Assembly: GCA_950106755.1 (NCBI GenBank)
Contig: OX467084.1
Span: 5,704,001-5,768,000, forward strand
From: Climacium dendroides
Taxonomy: Eukaryota > Streptophyta > Bryopsida > Hypnales > Climaciaceae
DNA: 64,000 bases
Direction of reading: 5' to 3'
Shown here piece by piece: positions 58,200 to 64,000 of this stretch (positions are counted from its first letter, which is position 1; every line of letters begins with the position of its first letter). Position numbers and translations under genes: made by a program. Under the pieces are notes generated by a model. That model was not told the DNA's origin. It did not search any database and saw only the letters and a list, made by a program, of their open reading frames with translations.

Positions 58200-59560
58200 T
58201 TAGGTCCAGAATAGCATTGAGCTTTTGTTATGAAAGTGCTTTGTATACATCAATAATCTCCCTAAACACCCTAAATAATCATAAACCTACCTTCAAGGTC
58301 CCTATATTCCCAAATACCTATCCTATAATTTCTTCAATAACCTAGAAATTGTCATATCTAGCTTTGATCTAGTATAACTATTGGAAAATAGTTACAAATA
58401 ACTTGAAACTTTGCCACATTGTAGATCAACTACTTAAATACTTCCATACCAATTTTCAACTCAATATAAGATATTTTTCAACTTTGGTGGACATTTCCCA
58501 ATACTAACTTCTCAAACCTTCACTGCCTCCACACCCCGGGTGTATTTTGTACATATCTTTTAGATCTCAAGTCCATTAAAGCCAAATTTTTGACACAAAG
58601 TAGGAGATAAGATAATAAAAGTATACTTCAAGTTTCACTTTCATATCACAAAATTCCAATAAGAATGACGCTCCTTAATATACCCTCCTTGGTTGCCTTA
58701 AAATTCAAACACCTTCACTTCAACACCTTATAATTTTTTCTCCATAGTAGATCTGGATTTGAAACTTGGCACACTTATGTATCAACTCTTCAAAAGCCCA
58801 GATTCAAAATTTAACACTCAACCAATATTCTTACAAAATGTTACACAAAAGCTCCCCAAATCAATACTTTACTTCAAATAAACCTCCCATAACAACAACA
58901 CAACTCACTCACTCAAGTACCCCCACACCCTTCAACCCTCTAAGAGACAAGAAAAAAAAAAGCAAAGGACCAACCCTTGCCTCTAGTAGCTACCACAGAC
59001 CCCGACGGCTAGCCATCGGCAAACCCTAACCCTAACTCCACTACCCTAGTATCAACTAGTAACAACCGGTTATCAACCGGCAACAACGTAGTCAAGACCA
59101 AGGCTATTAACACTTACATATCCCACCACTAGCAACTCACAACACACAATATTAACAACTAATTTTTCAACTAACAAGATGTCTAATTCAAATAGTAAAC
59201 GGCCTACATCACGACATCCACCCCTTATAAACCTGCACATCCTCTGGTATGTGTCAATTTAAAAAAGAAATGATGTGGGCCTAGACTAATCCTCGGCGTC
59301 TTGGTAATCTTGAGCATTTTCGCAGTTTTCATGTTCAACCTCTCGAATGCTGTTTTGATTTTCATTACCTTGTTCACCTCTTCCATCTTCATTTTCAAAC
59401 CCATCATCTCTGAAGTCTTCAGATGAAAGTTCTTCATGCCTTCTTCGAATAATGCACTCATCTACATTGACGTGAACAAATCACACCAAGGGGCGGTCAC
59501 TCTCACTTCATTTGGAGGACCCACGTGCGGCGAAGTGATTTTTGAAACCCTATTTACTTT
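58200..59560. other. Intergenic DNA, no gene seen
   Basis: C-rich and T-rich strand bias without a gene. It includes CAAACCCTAACCCTAAC at 59022, two telomere-like units, which is too short to be an interstitial telomere array. Nothing else could be supported. Confidence 0.45.
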
Positions 59561-59561
59561 G

Positions 59562-60035
59562 GAATTTACTATAATTTCAACCTATAATTTTAAACTTTGA
59601 TTAATAATGACTATAGATTTCTATTGCCAAAAATTCCCAACTCAAATGACATTTAAAATGACTATTATAATAGGTTGAAAAATGAACTGAAATGACATGT
59701 TTTTCAACTCAAACATTTATAGTGAATGCATTTGGATGACCATTGCATCAATATTCATGAAAAACAAACTTTCAATAGAGAGTTATTTTTAGGACTTTTT
59801 TGTTCATTTTTTAGACAATTTTTTATGAAAGAAGGGGTCCAAAGTTATTTTCAACTCTACAGTGTATCCTTTTTCTTCAAAAATTTGTAACTAATTATTA
59901 TCAATTTAAAATAATATCAATAATTCAAAATATAAACTTTCAAAGTAGGAAAACCTATTCATATTTTTTTAATTTTCTTTAAATTAAATTTTATGAAGGA
60001 AATAAGGGGTCCAAAATTTTTGCCGCATGTGGGTT
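59562..60035. repeat. Dispersed ~480-bp repeat, copy 2
   Basis: Same orientation and order of words as 40975-41455 (AATGACTATAG, GCATCAATATTCA, TTTGTTCATTTTTTAGACAA, CTTCAAAAATTTGTA, AAACTTTCAAAGTAG). Copy 2 has GGGGTCCAAAG twice, at about 59832 and 60006; copy 1 has the second of these as AGGGTCCAAAG at its right end. The two copies are about 18.6 kb apart. Confidence 0.85.
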
Positions 60036-60049
60036 ATGAAAATGTTTAG

Positions 60050-60845
60050 AGTGACCCCCCACCGTGAATCACATTTGTCGGAGACATCGTCCGCACTGCA
60101 AAGACCCCACTACTACCCTTAGCAACAACAATGTGAATGGTATATCTAACTTCCCCTTGGTGCATATACTAACTGCAATGGGAAAAATGGCACCAGGAAC
60201 AACCAATAGAATTTACCTCAAACCCTACTACGCAGAGCTTGTCCCGTAGGTGAGTCGGTGTGAAATGGAATGGGGTATTTTCGAACCTTGTGCTTATCCA
60301 AAGACTTGCACTCCTACCTAAGGCCAGGTAGGAAACGACCCTTAGTTACATAGCTATTCATGCCAAGATTTCATTGTTGCATTATATCACTTAAAGCTCC
60401 TATGAGGGTATAATTGTAAACTAAGGGAATATATCCATTGTGTGTATGTTTTTTTTTGTTTTTTTTTAAGTTTGAAACCTAGTCTACTTTAAAAACGGTG
60501 TTTCTAAATGCAAGTTCATGGAACTATAGAAACTATTATATTGGTGGCAAACGTTTCTGTACAACTGCTATTGACCCCTATTTTCAATACTTTACTCTAA
60601 ATACCAAATTAGGCTAGAATTTATCCATTATGGTTGGATCTTCAAACTTTTCAGAAACTTTTTTGGACAACTTTTGTCGATCCAATGTTTTTTAATGCAC
60701 AATGTTTTTCCAATTGGCTATAGCCAAAAGATGTTGGCTTATTTTTGTAAAGGAAATTTTCATTCTGGGGGGTTAAAATAACTAGATTATTGCTATATTT
60801 TAAGACCAATGACCAAATTTTTCCAAGTATCACCTAGATTTCATA
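60050..60845. other. Intergenic DNA, no gene seen
   Basis: A GC-richer start (60050-60260), then AT-rich. No gene or clear repeat was seen. Confidence 0.45.
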
Positions 60846-60848
60846 TAG

Positions 60849-61076
60849 ACTAGTATGCTCTATGCCATTGCCTCAGTCAAAAAAGTAATTTTCTAATTTT
60901 TTTAACTTATAAAAACTTCAAATTTCAATAATTTTCACATCTTGGGGCCAAACACCACAAAACAAAGCCCGTGCACCCCTCCTCGCCCAGGACTTTTTGA
61001 CGGTACCAAGCATGTGACTAGGGATGCACAGTCCAAGAGATTTCAACACATCAAACAAAATAAAACAAACAAACAA
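60849..61076. mobile_element. Half copy of the foldback family
   Basis: It equals the right arm of the adjacent 61097-61583 element in the same orientation: ATGCCATTGCC, TATAAAAACTT, CAATAA-TTTCAC, CCCGTGCACCCCTCCTCG, TTTTTGACGGTACCAAGCAT and an AACAAAATAAAACAAACAAA tail. It abuts that element, so the pair may come from a tandem insertion or a deletion of the missing arm. Confidence 0.82.
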
Positions 61077-61096
61077 CCTATATCCATACCTTAAAT

Positions 61097-61583
61097 TTGT
61101 TTATTTGTTTTATTTTGTTTATTATATTGAGATCTCCTAAACCGTGCATCCCTTGGGTGCGTGCTTGATATTGTCGAAAAGCTCTTAGCAACGAAGGGTG
61201 CATGGGCTTTGTTTGTGGTGTTTGAACTATGATGAGAAAGTTATTAAATTTTGAAGTTTTTATGAAATTAAAAATTAAAAAATTTCTTTTACTTTTGTTT
61301 TGACTATGGCAATGGCACAGAGCACATTAGTCATATTGAATGGACTAATGTGCCTTGTGCCATTGCTACAACCAAAATAAAAGTAAAAGTAATTTTTAAA
61401 ATTTCTTTAGTTTATAAAAACTTTGAAACTCAATAACTTTCTCACCATAGGTCCAAACATCATGAAATAAAGGTGGAGCAACCCTCATTGCCGAGGGCTT
61501 TTTGATGGTACTAAGCATACAACCGGGAGACATATGGCCTGGGAGATCTCAATGTAACAAACAAAATAAAACAAAACAAAAAA
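61097..61583. mobile_element. Near-palindromic foldback element, ~240-bp arms
   Basis: The left arm (61097-61335) is inverted in the right arm (61346-61583). Pairs include TTGTTTTATTTTGTTTATTA against AACAAACAAAATAAAACAAA, and AGCACATTAGTC against GACTAATGTGCC at the centre. The arms also share the pair of words for AGGGCTTTTTGA and TTATAAAAACTTTGAAACTC. There is no coding capacity. Relatives lie at 60849-61076, 21556-21995 and inside PLGG1 intron 5. Confidence 0.88.
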
Positions 61584-61589
61584 CCAACC

Positions 61590-62560
61590 TATTTTAATGG
61601 ATGAATATTACCAAGTATCACATGAGTATTGAAGGAACAATTGACTCCTCCAAAACGAAAAAACAAAATAAAACTGTGTTGATCCTACCATATTCCACTT
61701 GTATATCGGTACTAATTTCATGCCACTTGAAAAAAGTGGGAAACAATACTATTGGAACACAATTAAGACAAAATTTGCAATAAAAAAACACTTGTAACTT
61801 TGCAAAGGAACTGGTATCCTTTTGTCAAAAAAACAGAAACAAAAATAGAAAGAAAGAAAAAACAAAGTAAAGGAGCCAGCCCATTCTCAACCAGGGACCC
61901 ATTCCCATCATATAGACTACACTCTTTTCAATCAACAAGAGAAAATAAGACATTAATTATGGCACAATCTCCAATGCAATCATGGCGTATTACAATTGGC
62001 TGTAGTCTTGGTTGATTCTGCAACCAATCTATGGTTGAAAATAGGAGGACTATATGACGAGAATATGTCAAACAGAATCTTCAACTAAAAAATTTGTAGT
62101 AATGATGTTTTGAGAAATAAAATTCTGAAAAATATGGAATCCTTCTAAATTCTATTTCTGTACATGGGAAAATTTCTCCACTCAAGAAAATAGCACTCTA
62201 GATATGCGAAATTGCTTAAAAGCATCCCCACCAACTCTTCCGTTTTTCTATCTGTTTGCTGAGCTTGGGACATCAAATAGGGATGAGACCTCACGAATTC
62301 TCCATATGAGCCTCTAGATACAGAATGGAGAAGAGTTTTACAGAAATCTGTATATTTTAAAGATACAGGTTTTGGATAAAGGTTGGTGTGGTGAAATTTT
62401 TGCGGTGAAATTTTTGTATCTCATATATGCAGCTATTTGCATATGAGGTCCTCTCCCTAAAGCTTTAAGGATACGGAACTCACTGGTGAGGATGCTCTAA
62501 ATGGGTCGGCTCCCTTAAACAGCTAAAACCAATCTGGAAGGACGAATTCTAATTAAGTTA
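61590..62560. other. Intergenic DNA, no gene seen
   Basis: AT-rich with short frames of no interest. GTGAAATTTTTG is directly duplicated at about 62391 and 62405. Confidence 0.5.
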
Positions 62561-63429
62561 CCCTAGTCAGATTCATTCAAAAAAGTCAACACCCGTCCGT
62601 GCGGGAGACACGACACGAACCCCGTCAACGTCGGTCTCGCCATGTCACTCCCCACGTCAACGCCGGGGGACCCCGTCGGCGAAACGCCGGAACTTCGGAA
62701 GCTCCGAAAGTCCCGAATCCCAAAGTGGGCCTTCAAATATCTGTCCCACGCTTCCGATTCCTCGATTTGAATGCTTCTTTTCCTTCCCTTTTCCGCCATT
62801 TCTTAAAGTTCTCTTCCCAACACGCCTCTGCCATGTGCAAACCCCTGTTTCCAAGCCTTGGACTTTCCTTCCTCTTGCCTTCGCAGATTCGAAGCATGTC
62901 CTGTAGAAGCCTGTGAAGTCAGTACGGAGGGAAGGAAGGGGGTCCGCAGTACTCGAGAGAAACCATCGTCCCAAAGCATTTGCTGTCGAATCGCTTCTAC
63001 AGTAGTTAGGTCGCGCGTGTTAAAGACTTCCACGCGTTCTCAGTGGGATTGGGTGGAACTCGCTTGGTGGTTGCAATCTGTCGGTCTTTGTCTGACGGGT
63101 GGCCGGAAACCTGCAGGTAGGGTCACAATAAGAGAGTCTGGAAGAACCGAGTTTCGTCACGTAGTTAGTCTCGATTCTCGAATATGCTCACGCGGTCAGA
63201 CGCGGGGACGTTAGGCCGACATTCGTCAGCAATTTGGTATAACAAGAGTCAGGGCTTCGAGCAGCTTTCTATTCGATTTGGTGTGCTCTCTGCTGTGACT
63301 GTAGATTTCTATTCGATTTCTATTTCGATTGGTGTGCTCTGTGCCGTGACTGGGTTTGATATTGCACGTGCAAGGGGGAGCGAGGCTAGGATTTCGGGTT
63401 TCGGGTTTCGGGTTTCGAGTGAGCGAGCT
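62560..63429 (+). promoter_or_regulatory. GC-rich promoter and leader of the C2 gene
   Basis: GC content rises sharply at 62580. The leader holds a direct duplication (about 63267-63354; both copies contain GGTGTGCTCT-TG-TGTGACTG) and three TTTCGGG units plus TTTCGAG at 63392-63419, just before the start codon. A frame in phase with the C2 protein is open from an ATG at 63184, but it reads through these repeats and looks like leader, not protein. No TATA box could be chosen with confidence. Confidence 0.5.
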
Positions 63430-63771
63430 ATGGCAGACAGGACGCTTGAGATCTTGTTGAAATCGGCGACGGACTTGAAGAAAGTGAACAAGAGTAAGAT
63501 GCATGCGTATGTGGTGGCGTGGATCGACCCTATCGTGCGAGTGCCTGGTCCTGTTGATAAGACCAACGGCAGCAACCCAGTGTGGAATAGTACCATCAAG
63601 GTGCCGTTGGCAGCTCGGATGGCCGGGATGGCGATGGTGCTCAACATCGAGCTCTTGGGGTTGGGGTTCTTGTCCACCAAGCCTATCGGCAGCGTGGTGG
63701 TCGACCTCGCGAAGATCATGCAGGAGGGCGCCGCCGGGGCCGAGGTCAAGGAAGAATTCAACGACCAGCAG
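63430..63771 (+). CDS. C2-domain protein, SRC2-like, first exon (continues off window)
   Basis: SRC2-like C2 proteins bind membranes, often in a calcium-dependent way, and act in cold or defence signalling (family knowledge). The first coding exon (63430-63771, 114 codons) ends in CAG|GTTAGT at phase 0. It encodes RTLEILLKSATDLKKVNK, the typical first strand and loop of these C2 domains, then AYVVAWIDP, NGSNPVWNSTIKVPL and a late strand region MAMVLNIELLGLG with KPIGSVVVDL. The Asp common at KMDVY in the family is replaced (KMHAY), so calcium binding may be altered. The start at 63430 puts the domain at the N-terminus, as in the family; a longer in-frame start at 63184 is less likely. A following exon would carry the linker and the rest of the protein. 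Confidence 0.85.
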
Positions 63772-64000
63772 GTTAGTCTTCGCTCTTGTCTGTGTCGTCG
63801 ATGATGATCGTGATCATTTAAACATTCAAAACACTTTCGCTTCCTTGGTTTTCACAATCCATATTAATCGTAGCGCTCTGAAATCTCCCTCGTAACAATC
63901 CTTAGTACACGGTCTTCGCTTCGTCGATCGGGTGACGATCATGTCTGTGCTTTCTTTACGCATGGTTCAAAATGTGATCAGAATGCGTTCAAAATTTCCG

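Noticed and set aside
59022..59040. Interstitial telomere array
   Set aside because: Only two CCCTAAA-type units are present, too few for an array.
63184..63429. N-terminal extension of the C2 protein from an upstream ATG
   Set aside because: The extension is encoded by leader repeats and has no domain; the family starts at or near the C2 domain.
1..64000. LTR retrotransposon coding regions, prokaryotic-type systems and CRISPR
   Set aside because: No reverse transcriptase, integrase, gag, CRISPR-type array or operon was seen.

Overview
The window is nuclear DNA of a land plant. It carries spliced GT-AG genes of plant-specific families: a chloroplast-envelope glycolate/glycerate carrier, a plant-type Glo3/AGD8-10 ArfGAP, a group 3 LEA protein, an SRC2-like C2 protein and a plant-conserved family of unknown function. 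They sit as GC-richer islands in long AT-rich DNA full of inverted-repeat elements. Protein sequences diverge enough from the angiosperm relatives I recall that a non-flowering plant (bryophyte, lycophyte, fern or gymnosperm) looks more likely. That is an inference from remembered sequences; the species cannot be named from this window.

Layout. 1-3293 (minus): PLGG1-type carrier, with its first exon and about 75% of its protein visible and its 3' end beyond the left edge. 3.6-4.6 kb: an element with long terminal inverted repeats. 7.1-9.6 kb (minus): four-exon gene of a conserved plant family of unknown function, with a 5'-UTR intron. 9.7-15.6 kb: AT-rich, no gene seen. 16.26-19.74 kb (plus): complete seven-exon ArfGAP gene. 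20.3-30.4 kb: minisatellite and a dense cluster of small foldback elements (at least five MITE-type families). 34.57-36.15 kb (plus): two-exon LEA gene with ABRE- and DRE-like promoter motifs. 37-55 kb: gene-poor, with CACTA-like termini, diverged tandem repeats and a possible LTR/leader-like block around 53 kb. 55.6-57.8 kb: degraded PIF/Harbinger transposon with a possible ORF1 and a transposase lacking one catalytic Asp. 59.5-61.6 kb: second copy of a ~480 bp repeat and a ~490 bp near-palindromic foldback element. 63.43 kb to the end (plus): first exon of a C2-domain gene.

The genes do not form a pathway; each is an independent transcription unit. Exon boundaries for PLGG1, the unknown family, the ArfGAP and the LEA gene were checked by eye: every chosen GT-AG junction keeps the frame and joins conserved sequence. 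I found no rRNA, tRNA, CRISPR or organellar gene. No clear new system was found. The most interesting items are the clustered MITE families, the transposon arm inside the PLGG1 gene, the TATA box inside a perfect inverted repeat at 53.1 kb, and the conserved gene of unknown function.
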